64,000 bases of DNA from the NCBI RefSeq assembly GCF_047872805.1, contig NZ_JBLQUK010000002.1, positions 124,001-188,000 of the forward strand. The letters run 5' to 3'. Source of the DNA: Erythrobacter sp047872805. Lineage in GTDB: Bacteria > Pseudomonadota > Alphaproteobacteria > Sphingomonadales > Sphingomonadaceae. The notes under the pieces were generated by a model. That model did no database searches. It saw only the letters and a program-made list of their open reading frames with translations, and was not told the DNA's origin. Position 1 is the first letter of the stretch. Each line of letters starts with the position of its first letter. Below, one piece after another: positions 42,255 to 51,111 of the stretch. Made by a program: the position numbers and the translations under genes.

Positions 42255-43025
42255 ATGACACTGCGCGAGCGGGCGCTGGCCCTTGTTCAAGCGAATGCGT
42301 TTGAACGTTTTATCATCGCGGTGATCGTGCTCAATGCGGTTGGTTTGGGGCTGGAAACCTCGCCCGCAATCATGGCGTCAGTGGGCGGAGCGGTGGTGTT
42401 GTTTGACCGGGCCGCGCTGGCGATTTTCGTGATCGAACTGGCTCTGAAGCTGTTCGCCTACCGGCTTGCCTTCTTCAAAAGCGGCTGGAACATCTTTGAC
42501 CTTGCAATTGTAAGCGCGGCATTGATGCCCGCGGGCGATCAGTTTTCGGTCCTGCGGGCGCTGCGCATCCTGCGGGCGCTGCGGCTGGTCTCGGTCGTGC
42601 CCAGCATGCGCAAGGTGATAGTCGGATTGTTCAAGGCGATCCCAAGTATCGGCACGGTGATCATCATGTTGCTGCTGTTGTTCTATATCAGCGCGGTGAT
42701 GGCGAGAAAGCTGTTTGGTTCGGCGTTTCCCGAATGGTTCGGCGATCTTGGGCTGACATTATACACGCTGTTTCAGGTCATGACGCTGGAAAGCTGGAGC
42801 ATGGGCATCGTGCGCCCGGTGATGGAGGAATTCCCCTATGCTTGGGCGTTTTTCGTGCCGTTCATCCTGCTCACCAGCTTTATCGTGCTGAACCTGTTCA
42901 TCGGTGTGATCGTCAACGCCATGGCCGAGGCAACCGAAGACGAAGCGCATGGCGAACGCGAGGAGATCATCCACCAGTTAAAGCTGCTGCGCGAAGAGGT
43001 TGCGGCGTTGAAGAGCGAGCGTTGA
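42255..43025 (+). CDS. Bacterial voltage-gated sodium channel (NaChBac-like)
   Basis: A 256-residue ion channel with a voltage sensor (S1-S4) and a pore. S4 has arginines every third residue (R101, R104, R107, R110 in RALRILRALR). The pore helix carries the selectivity filter TLESWS at 177-182, the sodium-channel signature of the NaChBac family. S6 (FILLTSFIVLNLFIGVIVNA) is followed by an acidic neck and a leucine-patterned C-terminal coiled coil (about 234-256) that would hold the tetramer. It starts 7 bases after the ferredoxin gene. A role in sodium entry linked to motility or pH in marine bacteria is inferred. Confidence 0.92.
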   Translation: MTLRERALALVQANAFERFIIAVIVLNAVGLGLETSPAIMASVGGAVVLFDRAALAIFVIELALKLFAYRLAFFKSGWNIFDLAIVSAALMPAGDQFSVLRALRILRALRLVSVVPSMRKVIVGLFKAIPSIGTVIIMLLLLFYISAVMARKLFGSAFPEWFGDLGLTLYTLFQVMTLESWSMGIVRPVMEEFPYAWAFFVPFILLTSFIVLNLFIGVIVNAMAEATEDEAHGEREEIIHQLKLLREEVAALKSER

Positions 43026-43131
43026 AGGACGGCTTCAATACTCCAGCAGGCGACTGGACTTTGCGGCAGATATAGAGAATGCATGGCACCAGAACGTGGC
43101 GCCGGCCTCTTTCAATTTGGGGAACTGATTG

Positions 43132-44748
43132 ATGAAAACACTCACCTCGTTGTTGGCGAGCGCCGCTGTCGCGCTTGCCATCGTTCCGATCGCATCGCTC
43201 AGCGCTGACGGCGGAGAGGAACAAATCCCCCAGATTATTGACAGCGGGATGAACCACAGCGAGGCAATGGCCACCGCTTCGGAGTTGATGGACGGCATCG
43301 GTCCGCGTCTGACCAATTCGGAAGGATACGACCGCGCGGCTGTTTGGGCGCTGGCACGGTTGCGCGAATATGGCCTGACCAATGTGCGCACCGAGAGCGT
43401 TGATTTCGGGCTCGGCTGGAACCTTGATAGCTGGTCCGCGCGGATGGTCGCGCCGCGCGCGCTCGACATGCGGATGATACCGGTCGCGTGGTCGCCGCCG
43501 ACACAGGGCACGGTTTCAGCACCGGTGATCCTTGCACCAATGGATGAGGAAGAGGATTTCGAACGCTGGCGCGGCAAACTGGCGGGCAAGATCGTGCTCA
43601 TCAGCGAACCTGACCGAGCCAGCGAATCGACCGCGCCCGGTTTCCGGCGCTTCGATGGCGGCGAACTGGCGGAGTTTGATCGCTATGAATTTCCCGCCGA
43701 CGACCGGACGCCATTCGGCAGTTTTGTAAAACGGCTGGCTTTCCCTCAGCAGCTATCGGAATTTCTGGCCGCCGAAGGCGCGCTGGCCATGGTTCGCACT
43801 TCGATACGCGGCAATGGGCTGGTGCACGGTGAAGGCTATGCCTTTTCGCCGGACAAGCGCTTTGCACTGCCGTTTGTCGAGCTGGCAAAGGAAGATTACA
43901 ACCGGCTCGCCCGGCTGGAGATCGCCGGAACAACCCCCAGCGTTTCGATTGCGGTTGTTGCCCGGATCAACGAAACCGATCTGACTACAGAAAACCTGTT
44001 TGGCGACATTGCTGGAACCGATCCGCGCGCAGGCTATGTTCTGGCAGGCGGGCATTTCGATAGCTGGCATGCAGCCGATGGCGCAACCGATGATGGCGCG
44101 GGCAGCATTGTCGTGATGGAAGCGGCGCGCATCCTTGCAGGACTGGGCGTGCGGCCCAAACGGACTATCCGGTTTGCCCTGTGGTCGGGCGAGGAGCAGG
44201 GACTGATCGGCTCCAAAGCCTATGTTGATCGTTACATCGTCTCACGTCCGGTGGACAGCGGCCTCAGCCCGCTGGAACAGTTCGTCAATTGGGACGATTA
44301 TTATCCGATCACGCCGCTGCCCGGCTATTCCGAGATGAAAGCCTATTTCAATCTCGACAACGGAGCAGGGCGTATTCGCGGTGTCTATGCGGAAAACAAT
44401 ATCGACGCCGCGCCGCTGTTGCGGCGGTGGCTATCGCCATTTTCCAGCATGGGCGCGAGCACGGTGGTGACTGGCCGAACCAGCGGCACCGACCACCAGA
44501 TGATGGCGGCAATCGGTCTGCCTGCGTTCCAGTTCATTCAGGATCCGCTCGATTACAACAGCCGCACACACCACACGAGCATCGACACGCTCGACCATGT
44601 GCCGCCAGACGACATTCGGCAGGCGGCGACGATTATGGCCGCGATGCTGTGGCAGGCGGCCAACAGCGACGAGGAACTGCCGCGCCTGCCCCTCCCGACT
44701 GAGCCGAGCAAGTCCGACCCATTCCATTGGGAAGACCCGGAAGAATAG
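43132..44748 (+). CDS. Exported M28-family metallopeptidase
   Basis: A 538-residue exported peptidase of clan MH, with a signal peptide of about 25 residues. The zinc-binding segments are present: GGHFDSWHAADGATDDGAG and FALWSGEEQGLIGSKAYV, with a late HHTSIDTLDHV for the last ligand. An inserted PA-like domain (about 115-290) splits the fold, as in bacterial aminopeptidases and glutamate carboxypeptidase-like enzymes. The likely job is trimming peptides in the periplasm or outside. The TTG one codon earlier was not used; GGGGA sits 7-8 bases before the ATG. Confidence 0.9.
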   Translation: MKTLTSLLASAAVALAIVPIASLSADGGEEQIPQIIDSGMNHSEAMATASELMDGIGPRLTNSEGYDRAAVWALARLREYGLTNVRTESVDFGLGWNLDSWSARMVAPRALDMRMIPVAWSPPTQGTVSAPVILAPMDEEEDFERWRGKLAGKIVLISEPDRASESTAPGFRRFDGGELAEFDRYEFPADDRTPFGSFVKRLAFPQQLSEFLAAEGALAMVRTSIRGNGLVHGEGYAFSPDKRFALPFVELAKEDYNRLARLEIAGTTPSVSIAVVARINETDLTTENLFGDIAGTDPRAGYVLAGGHFDSWHAADGATDDGAGSIVVMEAARILAGLGVRPKRTIRFALWSGEEQGLIGSKAYVDRYIVSRPVDSGLSPLEQFVNWDDYYPITPLPGYSEMKAYFNLDNGAGRIRGVYAENNIDAAPLLRRWLSPFSSMGASTVVTGRTSGTDHQMMAAIGLPAFQFIQDPLDYNSRTHHTSIDTLDHVPPDDIRQAATIMAAMLWQAANSDEELPRLPLPTEPSKSDPFHWEDPEE

Positions 44749-44829
44749 GGGAGAACTGGCCCTCGGTCTTTCTCCAACTCTGTGGATACGCCTCTCCCGC
44801 CTACCCACGCGCGTTGCTAAGCGGAGGCC

Positions 44830-47124
44830 ATGTCCGATTCCGCCACCGACCATGATTCCAATCCCTTCGACGCCATCATCGATGCGCCGTTCGATGCCGC
44901 GCTGTCAGAGCGTTACCTTGTCTATGCGCTGTCCACGATCACCGCGCGGTCGCTGCCGGATCTGCGCGACGGGTTGAAGCCGGTGCATCGGCGGCTGCTG
45001 TGGACCATGCGGCAATTGAAGCTGGACCCGACCAACACTTTCAAGAAATCGGCGCGCGTCGTTGGTGAGGTGATCGGTAAATATCACCCGCATGGCGACA
45101 CCGCCGCCTATGATGCAATGGTGCGCCTCGCTCAGGATTTCTCGCTGCGCTATCCTTTGGTCGAGGGGCAGGGGAATTTCGGCAATATCGACGGCGATAA
45201 CGCCGCCGCCTACCGCTACACCGAAGCGCGCCTGACGCGGACCGCGATGGCTTTGATGGAGGGGCTGGACGCAGGCACGGTTGATTTCATCCCGACCTAT
45301 AATGGCGAGGAGGAAGAGCCGGAGTTGATGCCCGGTCTGTTCCCCAATTTGCTGGCCAATGGGTCGAGCGGGATCGCGGTGGGCATGGCGACCAATATCC
45401 CTTCACACAATGTCGCCGAAGTGATCGACGCGACGCTGGAATTGATCGACAACCCCCACGCCAGCCACGAACGGCTGATGGAATTGATGCACGGCCCCGA
45501 TTTCGCCACTGGCGGTCAGGTCATCGACAGCGCCGAAGTGATTTCCGAAGCCTATCGCACCGGGCGCGGGTCGTTCCGGCTGCGCGGACTGTTCCACGCG
45601 CCCGAGGCGGAGAAGCCCGACGATCAGGCCGCCGGGATTGAGCGGCTGGGCGGCGGGCAATGGCAGCTCGTCATCAGCCAGATCCCCTATCAGGTGCAAA
45701 AGGGTAAGCTGATCGAACAGATCGCCCAGGCGATTGCCGACCGCAAATTGCCGATCCTCGAAGATGTGCGCGACGAAAGCGATGAGGCGATCCGTATCGT
45801 GCTGATCCCGCGCAGCCGCAATGTCGATCCAGAATTGCTCAAGGAAAGCATTTTCAAGCTGACCGACGTGGAGACCCGGTTCGGGCTAAACATGAACGTG
45901 CTGGATGCCAAACGGACCCCGATGGTGATGGGGATCAAAGAACTGCTCGGCCATTGGACCGCGGCGCAAATCGACATCCTGCAACGTCGCACGCAATACC
46001 GGCTCGATCAGATCGCGCGGCGGCTGGAACTGGTCGAAGGCTATATCATCGCCTTCCTCAATCTGGATCGGGTGATCGAAATCATCCGTTACGAGGATGA
46101 TCCCAAGGCGGTGATGATGGCCGAATTCAGCCTCACCGACCGGCAGGCCGAAGCGATCCTCAACATGCGGCTGCGGTCATTGCGCAAGCTGGAAGAGATG
46201 GAGCTGCGCAGCGAAAAGGACACTTTGCTGGCCGAACAGGATGATCTCACCAAATTGCTCGAAAGCCCGGCGCGGCAGCGCACAAGGCTGAAAAAAGACC
46301 TGCGCGCGCTGCGGGCCGAATATGCCGAAACCACCGCGCTGGGCGCGCGCCGCACGTTGATCCGCGAGGCGGCTCCGATGGTCGAATTCTCGATGGACGC
46401 GATGATCGAGAAAGAGCCCGTCACCGTGATCCTGAGCCAGAAGGGCTGGATCAGAGCGGGCCGGGGGCATGTGCCGCTGGATCAGGAGTTCAAATATAAG
46501 GAAGGCGACAAGCTCGCCGCGATTCTCCACGCGCAGACCACTGACAAATTGCTGATCGCGGCGTCCGATGGGCGGTTCTTTACGCTGGGCTGCGACAAAC
46601 TGCCGGGCGCGCGCGGGTTTGGCGAGCCTTTGCGAACGATGATCGACCTTGAAAGCGATGCCGCGATTGCCGGGATGCTGGTGCACAAGGACGGCGGGCG
46701 GCTGCTGCTTGCCTCCAGCATCGGCAAGGGCTTTATCGCTGAAACAAAAGACCTGCTCGCTGAAACGCGCAAAGGGCGGCAGGTGGTCAATTTGAAAGCC
46801 GGGGCGCGGTTGCAGGTCATCCGCGAAGTGCCAGCGGCCCACGATCACGTTGCGGCGGTGGGCGACAACCGCAAGCTGATTGTGTTCAACCTTGATGAAA
46901 TGCCGATGATGACGCGCGGGCAGGGGGTGACGCTGCAACGCTACCGCGACGGCGGGTTGTCTGATGCAACCACGTTTGTGCTGGCCGAAGGGCTAAGCTG
47001 GCAGATGGGCGGATCGGGCGAGCGAACCCGCACCGAAACCGACATCTGGCAATGGAAAGTCGCACGCGGTGCCGCCGGACGCCTGCCGCCGCAGGGCTTT
47101 CCGAAGAACAACCGGTTTGGCTGA
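44830..47124 (+). CDS. parC: DNA topoisomerase IV subunit A
   Basis: ParC is the DNA-cleaving subunit that, with ParE, unlinks daughter chromosomes. The 764-residue product has ARSLPDLRDGLKPVHRR near the start, SARVVGEVIGKYHPHGD and the active-site tyrosine in AAAYRYTEARLTR. A full C-terminal beta-pinwheel is seen, but no GyrA box (QRRGGKG), which places it as ParC rather than GyrA. The parE gene is not in the window. A terminator follows the stop. Confidence 0.96.
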   Translation: MSDSATDHDSNPFDAIIDAPFDAALSERYLVYALSTITARSLPDLRDGLKPVHRRLLWTMRQLKLDPTNTFKKSARVVGEVIGKYHPHGDTAAYDAMVRLAQDFSLRYPLVEGQGNFGNIDGDNAAAYRYTEARLTRTAMALMEGLDAGTVDFIPTYNGEEEEPELMPGLFPNLLANGSSGIAVGMATNIPSHNVAEVIDATLELIDNPHASHERLMELMHGPDFATGGQVIDSAEVISEAYRTGRGSFRLRGLFHAPEAEKPDDQAAGIERLGGGQWQLVISQIPYQVQKGKLIEQIAQAIADRKLPILEDVRDESDEAIRIVLIPRSRNVDPELLKESIFKLTDVETRFGLNMNVLDAKRTPMVMGIKELLGHWTAAQIDILQRRTQYRLDQIARRLELVEGYIIAFLNLDRVIEIIRYEDDPKAVMMAEFSLTDRQAEAILNMRLRSLRKLEEMELRSEKDTLLAEQDDLTKLLESPARQRTRLKKDLRALRAEYAETTALGARRTLIREAAPMVEFSMDAMIEKEPVTVILSQKGWIRAGRGHVPLDQEFKYKEGDKLAAILHAQTTDKLLIAASDGRFFTLGCDKLPGARGFGEPLRTMIDLESDAAIAGMLVHKDGGRLLLASSIGKGFIAETKDLLAETRKGRQVVNLKAGARLQVIREVPAAHDHVAAVGDNRKLIVFNLDEMPMMTRGQGVTLQRYRDGGLSDATTFVLAEGLSWQMGGSGERTRTETDIWQWKVARGAAGRLPPQGFPKNNRFG

Positions 47125-47134
47125 CCCAAACGAG

Positions 47135-47168
47135 AAACCGCGGCCACCCTATCAGGTGACCGCGGTTT
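47135..47168 (+). terminator. Likely terminator after parC
   Basis: A 14-bp stem (AAACCGCGGCCACC with its partner, one C-A mismatch) closed by CTATCA, followed by GTGTTG. It lies 10 bases after the parC stop and before the converging exported-protein gene, so it may serve both strands. Confidence 0.75.
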
Positions 47169-47191
47169 GTGTTGCCTGTGGGCGGTGCCGC

Positions 47192-47800
47192 TTATTCGCT
47201 TGAATCTGCGCCGTCATCGCCGGTGGATGCGCCGGCCATTTCGGCTTCCTTGGCGCGGGCCTGAGCCGGGGTGAGGATTTCCGCACCCTCGGGCACGGCG
47301 ACGGTGTTAGCGGTCAATTGCTCGCCCGAATAAAGCGCCATCAGAGCGCCTTCGGGGGTGGCGGCAAAGGCTTCGCGGGTCAGGGTGACAATCCCCATGC
47401 CGTTCTTCACGATCACTGTGTCTTCGCTGTCGATCGTATAGACCATACCTGCGGGCAGACCGTCGGCGCTGACAACCGCAGCGCCCTCAACCAGAGCGGC
47501 GTCGCGCGCTTCATTAGCGGCGGCGACCTGTGCGTCCATCATGCCGTCGATCTGTGCCTTGGTTGCATTGACCGTCCAATTGCCTTCGCGTTCGGCGAGC
47601 AATTCGGCGGGCAGCGGGGCCTTGTGCTTGCCCGTGTCGACTGTCACGATGCCGCCTTCATTGGCGCTCACGGTGCCAATCGGCGCGTCGTCATTGCCGA
47701 GCACGGTCACACCAACGTCCTGCGCGTAAACGGCAGTGGGCAGGACAGTGGGCAGGGCGGTGATGGCGGCGGCCAGGATAGCCAGTTTTGCAAACTTCAT
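47192..47800 (-). CDS. Exported protein of unknown function
   Basis: A 202-residue protein with a signal peptide (about 27 residues, cleaved near YAQDV) and a beta-rich middle with two similar parts. The first is TVLGNDDAPIGTVSANEGGI and the second VVSADGLPAGMVYTIDSEDT; both look like PRC-barrel-like beta repeats. An acidic, disordered tail follows. I recognise no named family. It converges with parC. GGAGAA lies about 12 bases before the chosen ATG; 26 upstream codons in frame carry no signal and were left out. Confidence 0.7.
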   Translation of the reverse strand: MKFAKLAILAAAITALPTVLPTAVYAQDVGVTVLGNDDAPIGTVSANEGGIVTVDTGKHKAPLPAELLAEREGNWTVNATKAQIDGMMDAQVAAANEARDAALVEGAAVVSADGLPAGMVYTIDSEDTVIVKNGMGIVTLTREAFAATPEGALMALYSGEQLTANTVAVPEGAEILTPAQARAKEAEMAGASTGDDGADSSE

Positions 47801-48041
47801 TGTTCGAAATTCTCCGGTATTGTTATCATCAAGCGACCGCTGCAAGCGAAAGGGCGGCACGCAAAAGGGTTGACGCAAGACCGAATGGTTTCGGTTGGCT
47901 GCGATGAATGCACGCTGGCATAGAAATGACCAAACCGCGCGATTGGTTCCCTAATCAGGGCGGGGCCATATGACAAGTCGATGACCCTTGAAGCCTTTAT
48001 GACGGTGCCAGCGTGAAGCTGAGCTTAACGTGCACGGAAAG

Positions 48042-49220
48042 CTAATGGCGTGCGAGTTCGTCGGTCAGCATGGCCTCAATCCGGGCGTCATCGGGAAAAC
48101 CTTCCGCCACCCAGCGGCGCTCGATGGTTTGCAGCAGCCGCGCCACCGCCGGTCCGGCGGCGACCCCGCGCGCAACAATGGCGCCGCCTTTAAGCGGGAA
48201 TGTGGGCGGCTCCCAATCCTTGATCGCGCGCGCATCTGCACCCAGCAACAACAGCCGGTCGGCAGCCCAATCGCGCCCCAGATGATAGGCCAACGCCTGC
48301 GCAGCCTCGGCATCCGAACCAATCCGTTCCGCTGCCGAAATCAGCCGCGCGCGCTGCACCTTTGACAGCCGCAGCCGCGCCGCGACGCCCTCTGCCACAT
48401 CGGCTGACGGGGGCAGCAGCGCGGCCAGACGGCGCAGTGCAACGGGGGGAAAGCCTTGCTCCGTCTCTGCCGCGATCAACCGCGCCAGCGCCGCGATCTG
48501 CGGTGCGCAGGCCTCTGGCAGGATCACCCCCAGCACCCCCGCCTTGTGCATCCGGGCGACTGTCGGTTGCGGACCCGGCAACGCCAGCAGTCCGAGCAAT
48601 TCGCTGGCAATCCTCTCGCGGCTCAGCCCCTTCAGCGTGCTCGCCAGCGACGCGCAGGCTTCCTCTGCCCCGGCATCAAGTTCTGCCCCAAAGCGCGCCT
48701 GAAACCGGTAATAGCGCAGGATCCTTAAGTGATCCTCGGCAATCCGGTCGCGCGGGTTCCCGATAAACCGCACCCGCCGCGCCGCAAGATCATCAAGCCC
48801 GCCGAAATAATCCGATATTTCCAGCGTTTCGGGATGGGCGTAAAGCGCATTGATGGTGAAATCGCGCCGCGCCGCATCCTCGCGCCAATCGCTTGCAAAG
48901 GCGACCGTGGCGCGCCGCCCGTCGGTCGTCACATCGCGGCGCAAGGTGGTGACTTCGACCGGGCCATCGGCAAGGATCGCGGTGACCGTGCCATGATCGA
49001 TCCCGGTCGGGACAGTGCGGATTCCGGCCTCTGCGCACAGGTCCATGACCCGTGCAGGCGGGTGGATGGTGGCGCAATCGACATCGTGCACCGCCATCCC
49101 GATCAGCGTGTCGCGCACCGCGCCGCCGACCCAGCGGATATGCTCCGCCCCCAGCGCCGCGGTAAGCGCGCGCAGCCCGTCGCGGCGGGGCCAGTCAGCA
49201 ATTTCAAGATTTTGCAACAT
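48042..49220 (-). CDS. cca: CCA tRNA nucleotidyltransferase
   Basis: This enzyme builds or repairs the CCA end of tRNAs. The 392-residue product has the nucleotidyltransferase core VGGAVRDTLIG with DVD as metal-binding acids. RRDFTINALY and the substrate-defining DHLRILRYYRF motif follow, with a helical tail. It is the last of a run NUDIX-DUF1285-GNAT read in the same direction. The in-frame extension upstream is made of a dispersed repeat (family 5) and was excluded. It lacks an HD domain. Confidence 0.95.
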   Translation of the reverse strand: MLQNLEIADWPRRDGLRALTAALGAEHIRWVGGAVRDTLIGMAVHDVDCATIHPPARVMDLCAEAGIRTVPTGIDHGTVTAILADGPVEVTTLRRDVTTDGRRATVAFASDWREDAARRDFTINALYAHPETLEISDYFGGLDDLAARRVRFIGNPRDRIAEDHLRILRYYRFQARFGAELDAGAEEACASLASTLKGLSRERIASELLGLLALPGPQPTVARMHKAGVLGVILPEACAPQIAALARLIAAETEQGFPPVALRRLAALLPPSADVAEGVAARLRLSKVQRARLISAAERIGSDAEAAQALAYHLGRDWAADRLLLLGADARAIKDWEPPTFPLKGGAIVARGVAAGPAVARLLQTIERRWVAEGFPDDARIEAMLTDELARH

Positions 49221-49232
49221 CGTAAACCGTTT

Positions 49233-49317
49233 GCCCTGAGCCTGTCGAAGGGCTGTCTTTCTGATTGATCCAAGCGCTACAGGAAAGTGCAGCCCTTCGA
49301 CAAGCTCGGGGTGAGCG
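49233..49317. repeat. Inverted CCCTGAGC...GTCGAAGGGC repeat, family 5
   Basis: Two inverted halves, GCCCTGAGCCTGTCGAAGGG and AGCCCTTCGACAAGCTCGGG, separated by about 37 bases upstream of cca. Its translation yields the PELVEG and RQAQGKR peptides I recall from many proteobacterial genomes, so it is a common dispersed element. Confidence 0.85.
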
Positions 49318-49329
49318 GGGTCGGATGTT

Positions 49330-49923
49330 TTAGCCCTGCCACGCAATCCGCCGCGACAGATTGGCGATGATCGCAGCGGTTACGCCCCAGATGCGATAGC
49401 CGTGATAATCCATTTCCAGATAGCGCCGCATCGCCCCGCGCCAGAACACTTCGTTGCTGGACCAGCTGCCGGGATCAAGCAGCAGCGTCAGCGGCGCTTC
49501 GAACCACGCCTCGACCTCGGCCGGGTTGGGGTTCAGCGTCAGGCCGGGCGGGATCACGGCCAGCACCGGGGTCACGTCAAAACCCGTTCCGGTGCGATAA
49601 AGGTCGCTGGTGCCGATGACGCGCACCGCGGCGCGCGGCAGCGCCAGCTCCTCTTCCGCTTCGCGCAGCGCGGCGGTTACCGCATCCTCGCCGGGATCAA
49701 TTTTGCCGCCGGGAAAGGCGACCTGACCCGGATGATCGCGCATCCCGCGCGGGCGCTGGGTCAGGATCACCGTGGGTTCGGGCTGGTCCGTGACCGCGAT
49801 CAGCACCGCCGCCGGGGTCTGGCGATCATCGGGAGCAAATTTCGCATCGCTGAGTAAATCGGGGATATCGCGCGCGTGCCCTTCTTCAAACAGCGCGCTT
49901 AGCCGGTCAAACAGATCGTTCAT
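49330..49923 (-). CDS. NUDIX hydrolase (CoA pyrophosphatase-like)
   Basis: A 197-residue member of the NUDIX family, probably hydrolysing coenzyme A or similar diphosphates. The NUDIX box is GGKIDPGEDAVTAALREAEEE, with the expected catalytic glutamates; the final glycine of the box is replaced by leucine. RPRGMRDHPGQVAFPGG in front of the box is the CoA-pyrophosphatase (NudL/YeaB) signature. It starts 7 bases after the DUF1285 stop. Confidence 0.9.
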   Translation of the reverse strand: MNDLFDRLSALFEEGHARDIPDLLSDAKFAPDDRQTPAAVLIAVTDQPEPTVILTQRPRGMRDHPGQVAFPGGKIDPGEDAVTAALREAEEELALPRAAVRVIGTSDLYRTGTGFDVTPVLAVIPPGLTLNPNPAEVEAWFEAPLTLLLDPGSWSSNEVFWRGAMRRYLEMDYHGYRIWGVTAAIIANLSRRIAWQG

Positions 49924-49930
49924 GCGCGCA

Positions 49931-50491
49931 TCATGCCTTGAGCGAGAACAGCGCGCCCTGGCTGGACACGATCCAGTCCCCGCTTTCATCGGCGCCGCCC
50001 GTCTCCAGCGCGATCTCGGCCAATTGGGCGTAGGTTGATCGGTTCAACCGTGCCTCGCAGCCGCGCCTTACATGCAGATAAATCGCCGGAGTGTCGGGGT
50101 CGCCGGCCGCGCGCAGGGCATTGTCCGGCCCGGCGATCACCAGTTCATCGCTGCCCAGGCGAAAGGCAAGATCGCCGCCCTTTTGCACGCAATCGACCGC
50201 GATGAACGCGGCGTCATCGACTTCGATGCTGAGCTTTTCAAACGGAGTGACGAGCCAGTGCTGCCCGCTTTCATCGCGGGTGAGCAATCCCGAAAAGGCG
50301 CGCACCATCGCCGGGCGGCGGATCGGGCCGCCCTGATGAAACCAAGTGCCATCAGCAGCGATGCGCATCTCGCTATCGCCGGTTTTCTGCGGCGCCCACC
50401 CCTCAACCGGCGGCAATTTGCGCTGCGCCACCTGATCGGCGATTTCGGCCAGCGTTAGTTCGGCGAGGTAGGGGGGCGGTTCATAAGGCAT
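49931..50491 (-). CDS. DUF1285 domain protein
   Basis: A 186-residue cytoplasmic protein of the DUF1285 family, with PPVEGWAPQKTGDSEMRI, GTWFHQGGPIRRPAMVRAFS and a C-terminal beta part (AIYLHVRRGCEARLNRST). The structure is known for a relative, but the function is not. It lies 7 bases before the NUDIX gene; this pair followed by cca is a layout I recall from sphingomonads. Start MPYEPPPYL is by family length. Confidence 0.88.
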   Translation of the reverse strand: MPYEPPPYLAELTLAEIADQVAQRKLPPVEGWAPQKTGDSEMRIAADGTWFHQGGPIRRPAMVRAFSGLLTRDESGQHWLVTPFEKLSIEVDDAAFIAVDCVQKGGDLAFRLGSDELVIAGPDNALRAAGDPDTPAIYLHVRRGCEARLNRSTYAQLAEIALETGGADESGDWIVSSQGALFSLKA

Positions 50492-50537
50492 GACTGGAAA
50501 ACGCGATGGCAGAACCCGAGGTTCCGGGGAAGGCGGT

Positions 50538-51071
50538 TTATGCGCTCTCCCACGGCCCCAGCATCCCCTCGGCTGGCATTGCCGACAGCGCTGCGCCGCG
50601 CGCCAGCAGGCGGTGTTGGTCATAAGGGCCGGGGCAGCGCCAGCCGCCGGTTGCCGCCGCCGAAAAGCCCCAGCGCCCGTAATATTCAGTGTCACCGATC
50701 AACACCTGCGCCAGCGCCGCAGAGCCTTCGCGCACCATCCGTGCCTCAGCATCCAGCATTGCCGCCATCAATCCGATCCCGAACCCTTCGCCCTGCCGTT
50801 CGGGCAGCACCGCGACCGGGCCGACCATGACCAGCGGCACCGGGCGGCCATCCTTGCCTGTCAGCGCGATGGGATAGCATTGGATCGTGCCGACCAGCAT
50901 GTCGTCCTCGTCCAGCGCGGCAAAACTGAACGCATCGAGCCAGTCCATCCCGGTGCGGATACGATACGCGGTGCGCGCGTGCCGATCTGTGCCAAACGCG
51001 CGGTCAAGCACCGCCTCGATCATGTCGGGCTGAACCGCCGAAAGCGGGATGAGTGTGGCGGTGTCGTTCAT
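50538..51071 (-). CDS. GNAT-family N-acetyltransferase
   Basis: A 177-residue acetyltransferase with the acetyl-CoA motif A region VMVGPVAVLPERQGEGFGIGLM, which holds the Q/RxxGxG/A pattern. It then has VLIGDTEYYGRWGFSAA. This is the YhbS-like group with an extended C terminus. The target is not known. It lies between the sugar dehydrogenase gene and DUF1285 on the same strand, 40 bases after the former. Confidence 0.88.
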   Translation of the reverse strand: MNDTATLIPLSAVQPDMIEAVLDRAFGTDRHARTAYRIRTGMDWLDAFSFAALDEDDMLVGTIQCYPIALTGKDGRPVPLVMVGPVAVLPERQGEGFGIGLMAAMLDAEARMVREGSAALAQVLIGDTEYYGRWGFSAAATGGWRCPGPYDQHRLLARGAALSAMPAEGMLGPWESA

Positions 51072-51111
51072 GGGAGCGCGCGGATAGGCGAGATTCTGCG
51101 CCCTGCCAAGC

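Noticed and set aside
49221..49346. N-terminal extension of cca
   Set aside because: The in-frame codons are a translated dispersed repeat (PELVEG, RQAQGKR); the ATG at 49220 gives the family start.
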